In this document: positions 1 to 11,826 of the stretch, one piece after another
Numbering within the stretch: the first letter of the stretch is position 1
How the letters are laid out: the number at the start of each line of letters is the position of its first letter
NCBI GenBank assembly: GCA_010015745.1
Contig: ML978166.1
Span: 124,001 to 188,000 of the forward strand
Reading direction: 5' to 3'
DNA from: Setomelanomma holmii
Lineage: Eukaryota; Ascomycota; Dothideomycetes; Pleosporales; Phaeosphaeriaceae
DNA: 64,000 bases
Made by a program: the position numbers and the translations under genes
Notes under the pieces: model-generated
The model's input: only the letters and a program-made list of their open reading frames with translations
The model's database searches: none
What the model was told of the DNA's origin: nothing

Positions 1-3000
1 CTGCCGATGTTGTGCCGGACGCTGCAATGGTGTCTTCTTCGTGCACTCTTAGGGCATTCAACGGGTATCGAAAATGCCTATGACAACAACACCTTCAGCA
101 TCACCGCGAGCAAAACGCATGCTGGCCTCGACGCAGCCTACGGGAGATGTACTGTGTACCTTGAACATCGCCAAAGCTCTAACGGCTAGCTGCAGCGGCG
201 GCCTCTACCCTGGTCGCTGTCTCTTTATCGCGCTGCGCAGGCGGAAAGACTCGGCTTGCGGTCGTGCAACTGCACAGTTATGCTTTCATCTAAAGGCGCT
301 GCACTGCGTCCCAGGGCCTGCAGCGTATCGCTGCGAATCATCCTGCACGCGCGCCGTAGCATGCACCGTCGCTCCACAAGCGGACTTGGTTCCGCCAGAC
401 CGACAGCGCCGCGCTTCAGTCTCTGGGCGCGCCTCCAGAGGCCTCGAATGGTCGACCAAACGAATCCTGACAGGCCTGTTGCCAGATTCTTCGCAGGGCT
501 GAGGATGCGAGGACGCTTCATGGAACCTAGCCCGTTGCGCCGCGCAGCCAATACACGTCCCTGCACAGCTGCACGACGAGACTGTACTGCTAGTCCAACT
601 GATAAATCTCTGCTCCATGGGCCCTCGATTGGATGTGTCCATCGCGCGTAAACTGCTGCGTAAGAGAAACACTGCTGATGACGAGGCGGCCGTCACTCCA
701 TTGCACGCCAGAGCATGAACCCCAGAGGCCGACCGCTAGCCCCCGCCCCCTAGTGGCAACACCAGGCGAGTTTTTCGGAAAGTAACGACTCACAGTGCGA
801 CGTCGGAATCGCAACGACGTCGTTCCCCACGCCATCCGCTGCCAGACGTGCTCGAGCTGATTAGGTCTTTGTCGGCTGTTTCTGACCCCATTGCCTCATA
901 TGGTAATCAGCCTCATCTACTTGGCCCACTGGCGAGTCCATCAAAATTGACGATGATAATCGCGCAATTCTCCGATGTGCAGATTGCCTGTACTGTATAT
1001 GCGCAATCTTGAATATGCCCAACTTGGCCACGGTGAATTGGGACGACATGCACGCACTACAAATGACACAAACGCAAGCAGTCTTCCGCACCTTGCAGTC
1101 GTTCGTGCACAGCTGCCGAGTTGTGATTCGCTTGAATAGCTACACATGAAGTCCTCACACTGATACATGTGGGTCCCACGGGAACCATACGGTAAACATG
1201 TTCGGTGGGTCAGCTCGCAAGCTCGTAACGACTCAGCAATCCTGCGATAGCGAAGGGATCTACCCGCAGCAAATCTCCACCTCATCTAATACTCGTTAGT
1301 TTGTCAACGGGCATAATCGTAGCGATATCTTCAGCTATGTGATTTACATCGGCACACTCGCGCAGTCGTCGACGTGCGTATGCTGCGGCTCTTATCGCAA
1401 CAAAACATGGAAGCCTCAAGATAGCAGCAATTGTGGTTCAGTAGCGCGCCAAAATCCCACAATCTCCGCACTTTGCAGTGCGGGATGCTTGATAAGATAA
1501 AGCGGCAAGAGTCTAGCGCAGTACCTTTATCATGAGGTGATCATTACCATGGTGCCACCCTTTAGCACGTTCTACAGTGTATGGATATCATACACCAGTT
1601 CATACTAGGTATTCGCGGTCTTGGTAACAGGTGGTCCACACTCAGGAAGCCAGCCTCAAAAGTGAAACGAAACCAGTTCCAGGGGTAAGAAATGATGTAA
1701 CAAGTAATTACTCCAAGGAAAGATGCTGAAAATCGAAGTCGATTTTGTTCAATGCCCCACAGCTTCGACATGGATGCGCGAAAACTGGTCAATCACTTGC
1801 TCAGCATAGCCGTGCCAGGAACCATATTGATCTCTGATTACTTGGAGTATACGAAACGAAACTGGTGAGTCTGCATCTCTGCAAACTCTTCTCGATTTCC
1901 CTCTCAACTCACAATATCTGACTTAGCAATTGTCCTTAATAGTGCTATGTAGACGAGCTGCCAATGGGGCATCACAGACCCCTTCTGCCATCAGATATTA
2001 GCTTCGTGTCCCTGCAGCCGTTGGCAGCAGGTAGAAGCATAAGTGTCATTAACGAGGCAAATGCCGCTCGCCTCCTGGCAGCTCGACCGCAACCGCCTTT
2101 TATGCTGTGAACGAGAACACAATAGTGCCACACTGTACAGCATCATGCTTCTGAGTAGCGTTGTAGCGCGAGACGGACCTTACTTCACTTTGTTTCCTTC
2201 TGCCGCCAAATTGCTGTTTGAAGAACAGCATTGAGCGAACAAATGGGTGGGCTATGACTGAAGACGAGTATTTTCGATGTCTTTAAGGCTGATGAGATTG
2301 CAAGACTTCTGTCACAATTTCGCACTCCACGGAAGCGGCTCGAGCTCACTGCATTGCCTGCAGCACGAGAGCTATAGGTCCAAGTGGCTTGTCTAGAGTC
2401 GATCAAGAACAACTTTGCCTAGGCACATCGATGGCCAGCGAACCAGGTGCTCAAAGATCAGCATGTCGTACAACTGCAGATCAAGGTTCATCATGATGCT
2501 TGCACGACTGTGGGTCACTCAAAACTCCAGATGAACTCCAGCAGATGTCGGAGTATCACGTTCCTCACTTCGGGATGCCGAAACCATCGACACCGTTGAT
2601 CGATTTCCGGATCGCTCAAACAGTAACAGCGTGTGTGATTTTCAGGGCTTGAACGGTGAGCATATCCCGCCACTCTCCACCTCCACCAAACAGAGTCGAG
2701 CCACAACCTTTTGTTGGCTTGGAGCTGACAGCTGTTGTGGAGCATATGGATCGTTGAATGTCTGGGATCGATTGATTGCATGCAGGACAATCCTCAGGGT
2801 CCTAACAGCCCGCTGCATCGTGCCGCTCGTGCGCACCCTCGTCGTGCACCCGTCGACGAACAGCAGCATGCGGCTATGGTCGCAGTAGCTCTTGCCTGAA
2901 CACATTCGAGACTCTCGTTCACTGTTGTTTTCAATGCAATACATTGTCACTGACGCATCCAATCTCGGCGTTATTCGACAAATTCAATAAGAACAATTTG

Positions 3001-5736
3001 AGAACCTCATTCTATAAACTCTACGGAGCTCGTCCGACAATATTGAACTCATACGTCGCCAACGGAGATCGACGCTCTATCAGAGCAGAAACCGTTATGC
3101 ACACTGTATTCGCAATAGCTCGCTTATCCCAGCCCACGAATAGGCGATCGGTCCACGACACCACCTCAGAACCACGCACAAACCCCTCAGCTGCCAAACC
3201 CAAGCTGCACCCAAGCCTCGTCTAACAGGTTGCAACCATGCCCGCATCGCTTCCCCTTGCCCATCATCGACAACAAGGTCAGCATGGTGTGCGAACAGCC
3301 AGCCCGTTTGAGGCTGCCGCTTTACCCATCTCGACGTGCGATAGGAAGCTCAACGGCATGACACGAATTCAACACCCCGCAGAAGGAAGCAAATAAAACG
3401 CCTGATATAAGTATAGAGTTGAAGTACTTGGTACATTACCCCTTCTTTGTCGTGATTGCGAGCGATTGCTGATTTCTTTGCAGAAGCAATGTGCTTTCGC
3501 TGTCTCTCTGTTATCGTGCACCATGCGGGCACTTCAGCCGGTTGTCTGAATTGGGCCTGCACCTGTTACGTTTCGGAACGTTGTTCAATGCTGAAACGCA
3601 ATCTGCTAGGCGCGTCCAGAGCACTCTGAAAAAACTCCGCCACACACGTACAGCTGCTCCTTCCTGTGAACGGCACGCAGAACCGGTTTGGCGAGTCAAG
3701 CTCACGTTCTCCAATGGTGCACACGAATTGGGTAGGGTTTTTACTCCACTTCCAAGTCTTTTCTTGCAGCGTGCTTGCGCAACTACGCTGGTGCTCACGG
3801 TAAGACACTGACGCATGCACCAACGCCTTGATCATTGCATCTCCTCCCGTCTACAATCCTTACCTGGTCATACAGTATCGGTCAAGATGCCCGGATGTTC
3901 AGACCTCCAGTCCAAAGCATGAGCAATGGCGAAATTCCCGCTTCCGACATTTCGAATGCCGCATCCTTCGTTCCGATGCACCCGCACCATCATTATCAGG
4001 AAGCCTGTTGCACCTTGTCTCGTTATGCCACGTTCATATCAGCCGCGAAGCCGCCTCGCTGCACGCCAGGAATCTCGAACCATAGCGGCGTCTTTAGCGA
4101 GTAAGACTAGCCTGCACTCTCACTAGTCACCCAAGCAACAAGCTTTTGTGCCAAGTGCCCGCCGAATCCTCCGCGGATACGCTTCCGAGAGAGCCATGAA
4201 TGGGACCCGGCACACTATCGGGGAAGCCGTTGTGGGTTCTTGTTAAACGAAGAGCAGATTTGAACCCAGACGAAGGTTTCGCGCAAATTGGAGTACAGAT
4301 TTGGAGTACGGGTACGCACTCCGCAAATGCAAGATGATGGACCGGTGCGAACCGGACTCGGCCGATGAAAACGGATAGCATACCGAATGTAGTCGATGGC
4401 GTATTTTGCGAACCGAAGTAGTGCCGCAGGCTAAGAGGTTTTCCTGGCGCGATCTTTGCCGCGTACGCGGCATGACTAGCTGCGGGTCGGGACTTGTAGG
4501 GTGATGGTCCGTGGGAGTCATGGGTGAAAGGATTGCAGCCGGGGCATGAGTAAGTAGAGGAATAAGAGGTGACATTGTCTATGGCCGCGGAGCTTGGAGA
4601 CACCGAAAATCGTCGGTGCCATTGCCCGCGCAGTGCGGAATTGCAAGTCAAGGAAGCGCAAGGTCTCCGCGATTCAAGACATGTACTCTCATTGTCAAAG
4701 GCCGACGTTCAAGGTTGCACCAAATCACAGTCCTCAGACATGGACAGCTGTCATAGACAGTAAGCCTAGATGGACTTTGGGAAAGACGACCAAGGAAAAC
4801 ACAAAAGAGAAAGGTTCATCCTTGTGCGGGTCTCTGATCTGAGATGCTTCACGGCTTCCGAACCCGACCAAAGAGCTTCGACATAATCTTCATACTAGTT
4901 GAGGATATCCATCAATTAAGCCTCACAGCTTGATTGACAACCATTGTCCGGTATGCCTCACATCTAGGGTGCCATACGATCCTTCAGGGTGCAAGTTATC
5001 ATGCGAACACTGTCCAATATCATGCGCAATGCAGCACTAACTTCTCAATCCAAGACCACATATTTACCGTTCCAATTTCAACCGTTGTCCACTTCCAGTC
5101 TTTCGAGCCACCAAGTGCATTATCCTCATCGTCTCGCGACGTGCTTTCTGCATCTCTTTACGTGTATGATCCTATCAGCAGATATACGACGCTGTCTTCT
5201 TTCGCTCGTGGCTAAGGTTGATGCGCATGTTAACGACGCGTGAGTCTCGAGCTTGTGGCACCAAGATGTAAAGGCTACCACTGGTGTCTTTGTTTCGACT
5301 GAGAGCGTTCATCACCATATATAGCAGCATTGAGAATGACTTGGCAGTGAATTGAGTACAGGTTTATATTTTGTTGCTGTCGATAGTACCGCAATTAAGA
5401 ACAGGAGAATTCGGCTCTTAGTGAGCGGAAGCGGCAACGAGTGCACTGATCAAGGGCCCAGCTCTATGTCCGTGATCATGCTGTATAGCGTGGCCTTACC
5501 TGATCCATAGAGTTGTTCGAATCTCCATCAGCAATATGCAACGTTTTCCAAGTGAGATTGAGTTTGAGGTTGAGGTAAAAGAAGAGAGATCGACAGGGCT
5601 CTTGCCGCATGTGGGGCGACCGAGGCACACTATGGCATCACTGGTTCGCGCCGTCCATCGCGTCCTCTACTGTATATGAGAAGTATACACAAATACTCGC
5701 TGGAAACACGAACTTGTACCAGACGAAGTCTTCAGA
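1..5736. other. Gene-poor 5.7 kb stretch, no gene recognised
   Basis: No open frame here resembles a protein family I know, and no set of frames joins into a convincing spliced gene. One short minus-strand stretch at about 1758-1863 reads like a terminal exon: it follows a CACCAG acceptor, runs about 35 codons and ends in TGA. Its upstream part cannot be followed. A minus-strand 174-codon frame at 4127-4651 has no recognisable domain. Base composition is balanced and I see no long repeat. It may hold old pseudogenes or long regulatory sequence upstream of the Apc15 gene. Confidence 0.4.
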
Positions 5737-6918
5737 ATGCTGTCGCTACCTATGATCCCGCCTAGAGCGGTAAGTACCTCCATTTCTTCAATAAACAAAA
5801 ATAAAGAAAAAGACCTGCGTACCACCAACCTTGAAGAGTTCGAGACGCAACTATGGACTAACGCTACTCAGGACTCCTCCCTCTGGCCCTCGCACGGTCA
5901 CAACAACAACTCTTACACAGACGATCACGCTTCCACATCACCTCCAAACGACTCACACCGTCGCCCAACCTCCCACCATGGCCCACACCACCGCTCACAC
6001 GCCCACCAATCTGCCCTCCTCGCCTCCCTCACCCACGACGAAAACACAATCGAGCAGCGTAAACTCAACGTGTGCCGCTTCGGCTCCGGATGGATCCGTC
6101 CCCCTGGCGTGCCTAAAACACTACAAGCCATGAAAGACGAGGAGCTCGAGCGCGAAGAGCAGGAAATGATGCAGCGCCGGGAACAAGTCATGCTCGACCT
6201 CGCTGCCGCACAACAGGACGCCGCAAATGCCGAGGCGCGCGAACAGCACGACGGCGAGGTCGAAGAGAATGAGGAGCGCGATCTCGACGATGACGTCCCC
6301 GAGGCGGAAGGGAGTACGGCTGGTTCTCTTAGCGACGAGTCGTCTGATGAGTCAGGCAGCGATGACGCGGGTGGAGAGAACGATACTACAGTTCCATTCA
6401 ATGAGGATAGTTTCATTGAGGGGAGTATGCTCGAGGCCGAGGTTAGTCATATGCTGGAAATGGAAGAGGCGGAGATGGCGGGCGTGTTGCAGGATGAGAG
6501 AGATTTGGACGATGATGTTCCTGAGGCGGGGAGCTATGAGCATACGGATTCTGAACTCGAGGATGAGAGTAGTGATGATGCGAGCCGGCTGCCGGGGACG
6601 AGTTCGGTGAGGTCGAGGAGGAGTAGGAGGGATAGTGGGAGGACAGGTGGGAGGACGGGTGGGAGGAGGAGTGAGGGACTGCCTAGTCAGGCGAGTATGG
6701 GGCAGACGCAGGGAGGGTCTTCGAGTCTGGGTGGTGCAAGAGGTATCGATCTAGGTGTTGATCTGGGACAGGGGAGAAGCAGCTTTGGACTGGATGGGAG
6801 CAGCTCGATTATGGAGGGTAGTTCAATCTTGCGAAGTTCGCCTGCTGCGGCGGCGTCGAGGGGAGGGAATCTGAGAGAGCGGTTTCTGGGCGCTATGAGG
6901 GGCGGGAGAAGAGGTTGA
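5737..6918 (+). CDS. apc15: Anaphase-promoting complex subunit 15 (Apc15/Mnd2-like)
   Basis: Subunit of the APC/C, the nuclear ubiquitin ligase that drives anaphase. One intron is inferred at 5770-5871 (GTAAGT, branch CTAAC, CAG). It is 102 nt and in frame, so an unspliced reading is also open. Splicing joins the N-terminal LSLPMIPPRA directly to DSSLW, which restores the 'PPRD-S-LW' start typical of the fungal family and gives 359 aa. Other family marks are GSGWIRPPG (about residues 82-90), a charged helical stretch, two copies of ERDLDDDVPEA, and GSYEHTDSE after the second copy. The C-terminus is Gly/Arg/Ser-rich and low complexity. The ATG is the first in frame after upstream stops. The next gene is convergent, 130 bp away. 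Confidence 0.85.
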   Translation: MLSLPMIPPRAVSTSISSINKNKEKDLRTTNLEEFETQLWTNATQDSSLWPSHGHNNNSYTDDHASTSPPNDSHRRPTSHHGPHHRSHAHQSALLASLTHDENTIEQRKLNVCRFGSGWIRPPGVPKTLQAMKDEELEREEQEMMQRREQVMLDLAAAQQDAANAEAREQHDGEVEENEERDLDDDVPEAEGSTAGSLSDESSDESGSDDAGGENDTTVPFNEDSFIEGSMLEAEVSHMLEMEEAEMAGVLQDERDLDDDVPEAGSYEHTDSELEDESSDDASRLPGTSSVRSRRSRRDSGRTGGRTGGRRSEGLPSQASMGQTQGGSSSLGGARGIDLGVDLGQGRSSFGLDGSSSIMEGSSILRSSPAAAASRGGNLRERFLGAMRGGRRG

Positions 6919-7048
6919 TGGACTTTGCGACATTAATCTCTCAGAGACGAGGAAAATGACTACGAGAAACACGACTTTGCCAGCTTCAGACGCACAACCA
7001 GGATACCCAAATATATCATGATACCCTCGTCAAGCCAACAACCTTCCC

Positions 7049-7955
7049 TCAAACCCTCCCCAAAAACCCCGCAGCATCCCCATACACACCCGCCCACTCC
7101 CTCCTACACTCCTCATCCACCCCCCTCGCACCCTCCACAACCTGCACCCACCCCCCCGTTCCCTCCCTCCCCGACCCCAGCAAATAAACCTCCACCCTCG
7201 CCTCCAACGTATCCGCCCCATCCACCCTGCCTCCCAATTGTGCCCACCTTCCGCACCACTCGGCATCCGACACGCCCAGCATCTCGATCATGCCGCGCTG
7301 CAGGGAGTAAAGGGTTGTGGTCGAGCTGGCGTGGAGTGTGTGCTGAGGAGATTGTGTTTGTCAAGCATGTATGCTACATGACTTTGGTCGGACAAGAGGT
7401 GTGAGGCAAGTGAGCGGCGGGCGTGGGATGCTGAGGGGCATGTTTTGGAAGATTGTGCGATTAGGACTTTGTTGTGCGGCCGCCCGGTGCCAATGGGAAG
7501 GTGTGGTGCGTATGCGCTTGGTGGTGTGAGCATGGTCTTGTACAAGCGCAGATGGATGGGTGAGGGGGTGCTGGAGAGGGTGTCGAGGGGTGGATGGAAG
7601 GTGAGTTGGGAGGTCAGGAGGAGGTCTGGATGGAGACAGGATAGGAGGTACACTATTTTGCTATTAGTGAGATGTAATGTAGGTGTCGGGCTTGCGCACT
7701 CAGGTCTGCGTTGGTCCAGGTGATGGGTGTGTCGAAGGACGTTTGGCTGGGTGATGGGGTGGTATTGTGCGTGGAGATGCTGGACTGTGGACTCCAGGCT
7801 GTGAGATGAGGAAGCGGAGATAGGATAGGGACTTCGACTGCATTCTTCAGGATGGCTGTCTTGTGGCGCAGTCGGTTCTCGTTATCTACCTCGTAGGAGT
7901 CACTGAAGGGATCCCCTGACGGCATCGCAACGATAGCAGTCGAGTCGCTGTTCAT
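7049..7955 (-). CDS. Unrecognised protein, spliced
   Basis: I do not recognise a family. The ATG is at 7955. Exon 1 (7955-7700) encodes about 85 residues. A well-formed intron at 7653-7699 (GTGCGC, branch CTAAT, TAG; 47 nt) leads into a second exon that reads on from 7652. The 3' end is uncertain. The second-exon frame stops at 7288, but another minus frame running to 7049 has strongly protein-like composition (around LYSLQRGMIEMLGVSDAEW). A second intron near 7305-7400 would join them, for example donor GTCCGA with acceptor GCCAG (68 nt), but that donor is weak. The C-terminal coding stretch is so purine-biased that the opposite strand looks like a proline-rich frame; that frame is a shadow. 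Confidence 0.45.
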
Positions 7956-8483
7956 TCAGGAAGCCGATTCGAGCGCTTGAAGCAGCTATAGCTGACGCTG
8001 TTGCAACGTGATGCGGGTGATGTGGAGGAAGTGACCTCGAGCTCTTGTAGTGCTGAAGACTTTGTGCAAAAGATGTGGCAAAGCAAATTGGACGAAGAAT
8101 CTTGAACAGCGCAATAAAAAGGCAGCTGGTAGAGTGCCGACAATGGAAGGAGTGACAAGTGTGCTTGAAGCGAGCGATGAAGGTGACGACGTGGGTGGTG
8201 AAGCTGTGCTTGATGTGCAAGTGTGCAGAGCTTCACCATCGTCATTCTACAGCCTTCGGAAACGAGGAATGCGAATGCGCAGATTTGACAAGTATCACTG
8301 ATAACGAAAGTAGTGTTGGAGTATTGAAATTCTGAAGATCACTTGCTGTATATTAGTGTCATTGAGGCAAACTGGCGGCTTCGTCACGGGAAGCAAACGT
8401 TTGAGCCCAGGGTCATTAGTGGCAGCTCCTCGTTGGAGATTGTTATCGTTGATTTGCTCTCCCGAGCGGTATATGTACAAAGC
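7956..8483. other. Intergenic, 528 bp, nothing seen
   Basis: This lies between the start of the unrecognised minus-strand gene and the stop of the complex I gene. It should contain the promoter of the former and the 3' end of the latter. I see no further gene, RNA or repeat. Confidence 0.5.
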
Positions 8484-9102
8484 TCAGTGTGTCGCAAAGA
8501 TGTTTTTCGTCCGCAGATGGACTGGGGTTTCGCCTTTTGGTGTATCCGGTATCTTCTTCTCCAAACCCTGCGCAAATTAGCAAACATGTACCAAGAACCA
8601 AATCGCATACGTACGAGCTTCTCGAAAACGCACTTGTTCAACCTCCTCTCTTCTGACCGGCAGTTCCATAGCTGTTGGTTGTGATTCTCCAGACATTGCC
8701 AGTGGGTCCGGAATTCCGAGAGGCAGGTTTCGTTGATATCCTTGATACTGCCATACGCATTAGCACTCCAACACACTCATCGCGGGTTCCTCGGGCTCTT
8801 ACACGCTGGCCGCACACCTGGTGACCTTGCGACCTTCCTTCATGCAATCAAACTCGCCCCTGCCGTTGCTCTCCGTCTTGCACATCATGTAGTCATCATT
8901 GTAGGCCTTGCATCGCGCACCTATGAAGAAGGAGGCACTGAGGAGAGGCGCAGAACTGGCTCCAAGCTCTTGGACCTTGGGGATGTCATCGGGTAGAGGG
9001 GTGGTGTCGATGAGGGCTTGCTGGTTGAACCTGGGCGCAATTAGTTCCTGCAGCTACTCAGAGAACGGGGTTCCTTAGTTACCTAGGCTGACGTGACGAC
9101 AT
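8484..9102 (-). CDS. NADH:ubiquinone oxidoreductase 19-21 kDa subunit (NDUFA8-type, twin CX9C)
   Basis: Accessory subunit of mitochondrial complex I on the intermembrane-space side, orthologous in kind to human NDUFA8 and the Neurospora 20.8 kDa subunit. Four exons: 9102-9083, 9030-8803, 8747-8615 and 8567-8484. The introns are 52, 55 and 47 nt. Conceptual length is 154 aa. Splicing recreates the family start MSSRQPRFNQQALIDTTPLP and the tail LGLEKKIPDTP. Four exact C-X9-C motifs are visible (CKAYNDDYMMC, CMKEGRKVTRC, CLSEFRTHWQC, CRSEERRLNKC). These form two CHCH helical hairpins, which in this family are oxidised through the Mia40 import route. There is no cleavable presequence, as expected. 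It is divergent from the nucleoporin gene, with 413 bp between the start codons. Confidence 0.9.
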
Positions 9103-9515
9103 GTTGGGTCTGGGGTGCCAATGGCAGGCGACGTGCTTTGGAGCTGCTCGGAAGTGACTTCGAGGTATGGATGTCGGTCTTGGCTTGTCCGCGATGATGG
9201 CCCGTGCGGCTAGGTACCTTTCACTGCCTGGTCAAAGAAGCCCTGACGCGTTTGTTCACCATTGAGAATTGCCTTTCCCAATTGCGCAAACATCCAGGAC
9301 GCCTCTTCCTTCGACATGAACGAGACCTGAGCTTCTTCATCTGAGTCCTCGTCCTTCGCTTCCCACGCGCACTGCTCGCGTCCAACATCGCGTCCAACAT
9401 CGCGTCCGTCAACAAATAATCGAAGCTCACGTCGTTTCGTACTTCTCTTGAGACTTCTATCGCTCATTCCTTCACCTCCACACGACGTTCACACGCCCCA
9501 AAATTTTTCGCCAGC
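9103..9515. promoter_or_regulatory. Shared bidirectional promoter region with a 12-bp tandem repeat
   Basis: This 413 bp interval separates the divergent start codons of the complex I subunit and the nucleoporin. It should carry both promoters and 5' UTRs. Within it, roughly 9377-9410, a 12-bp unit CGCGTCCAACAT is repeated almost perfectly about three times. The stretch next to the nucleoporin ATG is pyrimidine-rich on the plus strand, a common fungal core-promoter feature. A minus-strand 85-codon frame (9210-9467) overlaps it but is probably chance. Confidence 0.5.
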
Positions 9516-10900
9516 ATGTCTTTCAGCTTTGGAAACCTGGGTAGTACGGAGAAGAAGACGGGCACGCTCTTTGGAAGCACCACAGCGCCTGCCGGTGGCC
9601 TGTTTGGGCAATCGCAGCAACAACAACCGGCGGCGCAGAATACACAGCCAAGCCTGTTCGGTGGTTCGACGCAGCAGCAGAATACTGGTGGCTCGAGTCT
9701 GTTCGGACAGCCTCAACAGCCGAACACAGACTCTGGTCTCTTCGGACAGTCGCAGCAGCAAAATGCAGGCTCCAGTCTATTTGGTCAACCTGCACAACAG
9801 CCCCAACAGCAGACTGCAGGATCAAGCCTCTGGGGACAGCCTCCACAACAACAGCAGCAAGGCCAGCAACAGCAGTCTTTCAACAACAGCCTGTTTGGAG
9901 CATCTCTGCAGCCAGCACCTCCTCTCAACCAGTCTCAAGCACAGAGCATTCAGCAGCAGCGCGAGGGCCTTCCCCAGCTACGGCAGTCGTCTGCGCAGCC
10001 CTTTGCTGGTGGCTCCGTAAGCGGTGCTAGTACGTGCCATTTTAACCACGAAGCGACCAAGCTGACAGTGTCTAGGGGAGAAGTCGGTTGTCGAGCAAAT
10101 ACGGATCCTGAACGACAAATGGGACCCCATGAACCCTAACTGCGTCTTCCAACACTACTTTTACAATGCGGTCAAGCCTGAAGAAGCTCCCTTCTATGGG
10201 CCCTCGCCAGGGGAGGACGAGAGGAAGTGGGAAGAGGCTCTGTCAAACAAGCCTAGCGCAGGCGCCATCCCCGTCCTCGCTCGGGGCTTCGAACAAGTCG
10301 CGGAGCGCATCCGTCAACAAGCCGCTGCCGTCACTGCGCTGCGAACACGTCTACACGAAATCAATAACAGCTTGACGGTTTTGAAAGATACACACGAGTT
10401 GAACGTGGCCTCGCGCATCACCGAAGCGAAGCGGAACCACATTGTCTTTACCCAGCGAACATTGGCGCTGGCCACTAAGGTGCAGATATTGAGGAATCGA
10501 GGATATGTTATGGATCAGCAGGAAGAAGAGCTGAAGAAGAAGCTTATTGAGTTGGAGAAGAAGACATTCGATCCTGTGCTCGGAGGACGACAAGAGGAGA
10601 TTTGGGCGCGCATGTCCGGCGTGCGCGAGCGCGCACGAATATTGCAGGAAGAGACGGAGAAGGTGGGCAAGACTCTTGAGAATCAGCAGAACGGCGAGCT
10701 TCTGTCCGAAGATGACCAGAAGGCGCTAGAGAAGGTATGTCGCATAGCAATACACCAACGATGGCTCTTCACTAATCATTTTCCAGCTCCTCAAAGACTA
10801 CGACAGGCAGCTCGAACATCTCAAGAAGTGGGTCGACGATACAAAGGAGGAATACGATGCATGGGAGACGGAGCAACAGTCAAGGCCAACGAAGCGATGA
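9516..10900 (+). CDS. nup57: FG-nucleoporin Nup57/Nup54
   Basis: Component of the central channel of the nuclear pore, in the Nsp1-Nup49-Nup57 subcomplex. Three exons: 9516-10029, 10076-10734 and 10787-10900 (introns of 46 and 52 nt), giving 428 aa. Residues 1 to about 165 are Gln/Ser-rich with repeated LFG/GLFG/SLFG cores, the disordered repeats that bind transport receptors. Then comes the family block NDKWDPMNPNCVFQHYFYN, followed by a long alpha-helical coiled-coil region (about residues 220-420) with the conserved LHEINNSL and LATKVQ-LRNRGY stretches. The last exon supplies the terminal helix around LLKDYDRQLEHLKKW. Both introns are needed to keep these blocks in frame. Confidence 0.9.
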
Positions 10901-11294
10901 GAAGCAGCACATTGCATTGTGCGTTTATAGAACATCTGGAGACATTTCATTGGCGAAAAGTTTGGCATTTGCGGGATACCAGCGACTCCCATCGCAAGCG
11001 TGCTCAATTCAAGTCTTGCATCATCCATCTCATCACTTCTGTTATCCCGAGTGGTGATGCATGTTGCCTCCTTCAGCTTCTATATCTACACATTGGACTG
11101 AGATGGGCACGTTCTTGTAAAATTCAGCCATGCCATCGTCAGAGCCATTGACTGGATCGTCTCGTGCGCTATCCTTCCAAGCACATTATGCCTTATATGC
11201 CCTCCATATCACTTCAAACGCCCAATTGTTCCTAGTTTCGTCGTTGATCGCGTGTTCGCATGCGTTGCGCCGAGTTCCGTGTGTGCATCGTGAT
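10901..11294. other. Intergenic between convergent genes, 394 bp
   Basis: 3' flanks of the nucleoporin and Tom5 genes. I see no gene or repeat. Confidence 0.5.
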
Positions 11295-11551
11295 TTAGAA
11301 TAGCTTCGAAACATACTCGACGAGATGCGGCGCTACATGCACAGTCAGGATCTCGTTCTGTTCTCATATATTCTAAACTTACAAAAATACAGCACAACAG
11401 CGCTCGCAGCTGTCCACTTGATGTCCGCAAACGTTTGCGCCTCGGCGGCTTCGAGCTCTTTCTTCGAGGGCTGGGGTGGTGCTGCGTGGTTTTAGTCGTG
11501 CGGTTTTGTACAGCTGTGCGCAAAGGGGCGTGATTGCGTACCGCCGAACAT
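11295..11551 (-). CDS. tom5: Mitochondrial import receptor subunit Tom5
   Basis: A 48-residue tail-anchored subunit of the TOM translocase of the mitochondrial outer membrane, easily missed because its coding sequence is split in three. Exons: 11551-11542 (10 nt), 11481-11383 and 11332-11295. Introns: 60 nt (GTACGC...GCAG) and 50 nt (GTAAGT...GTAG). The joined product starts MFGAPPQPSKKELEAAE, a charged cytosolic segment. A single membrane helix around TAASAVVLYFSPHLVEYV follows, then a short lysine-bearing end. Length, the MFG start and the LYFSPHLVEYV-KLF end match fungal Tom5 proteins. No alternative exon combination keeps the frame. Confidence 0.8.
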
Positions 11552-11826
11552 TGTGTATGTGAGTGTAGGTTGAGGTTACGGGGTAGTGGATTGGTGGAGG
11601 ATGACGTTGTAGATGTTTTGGGAAATTTTGGGAGTGGAAGTCGGAGGTTTGGACGGGAAAACGCCGGTATGGTAAAGGTCACTTCACTTGAGGTTCCAAA
11701 GCCTTTCACATCCCGCAGTTTCGCATGACTTTGTTTCGCTCGAGTCTAGAATCATGTCTTGGGGCCTTTGCCCCAAGAATTGCGAGATTTTGCCCTATCT
11801 TTCGAAAGCGTCCTGCGCGTGAACCA
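11552..11826. other. Intergenic, 5' flank of tom5
   Basis: Promoter side of the Tom5 gene. No gene or repeat is recognised. Confidence 0.4.

Noticed and set aside
4127..4651. 174-codon minus-strand frame
   Set aside because: No recognisable motif; overlapping frames are equally open, which suggests chance.
5770..5871. Unspliced Apc15 N-terminus of 393 aa
   Set aside because: The 34 extra codons have perfect intron signals and break the conserved PPR-D/A-S-LW start.
7018..7404. Proline-rich plus-strand frame
   Set aside because: Composition is a mirror of the purine-rich minus-strand coding sequence; low complexity throughout its first half.
9210..9467. 85-codon minus-strand frame with ATG upstream of the nucleoporin gene
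   Set aside because: It overlaps the shared promoter and a tandem repeat, has no family signature, and starts only 49 bp from the nucleoporin start codon.
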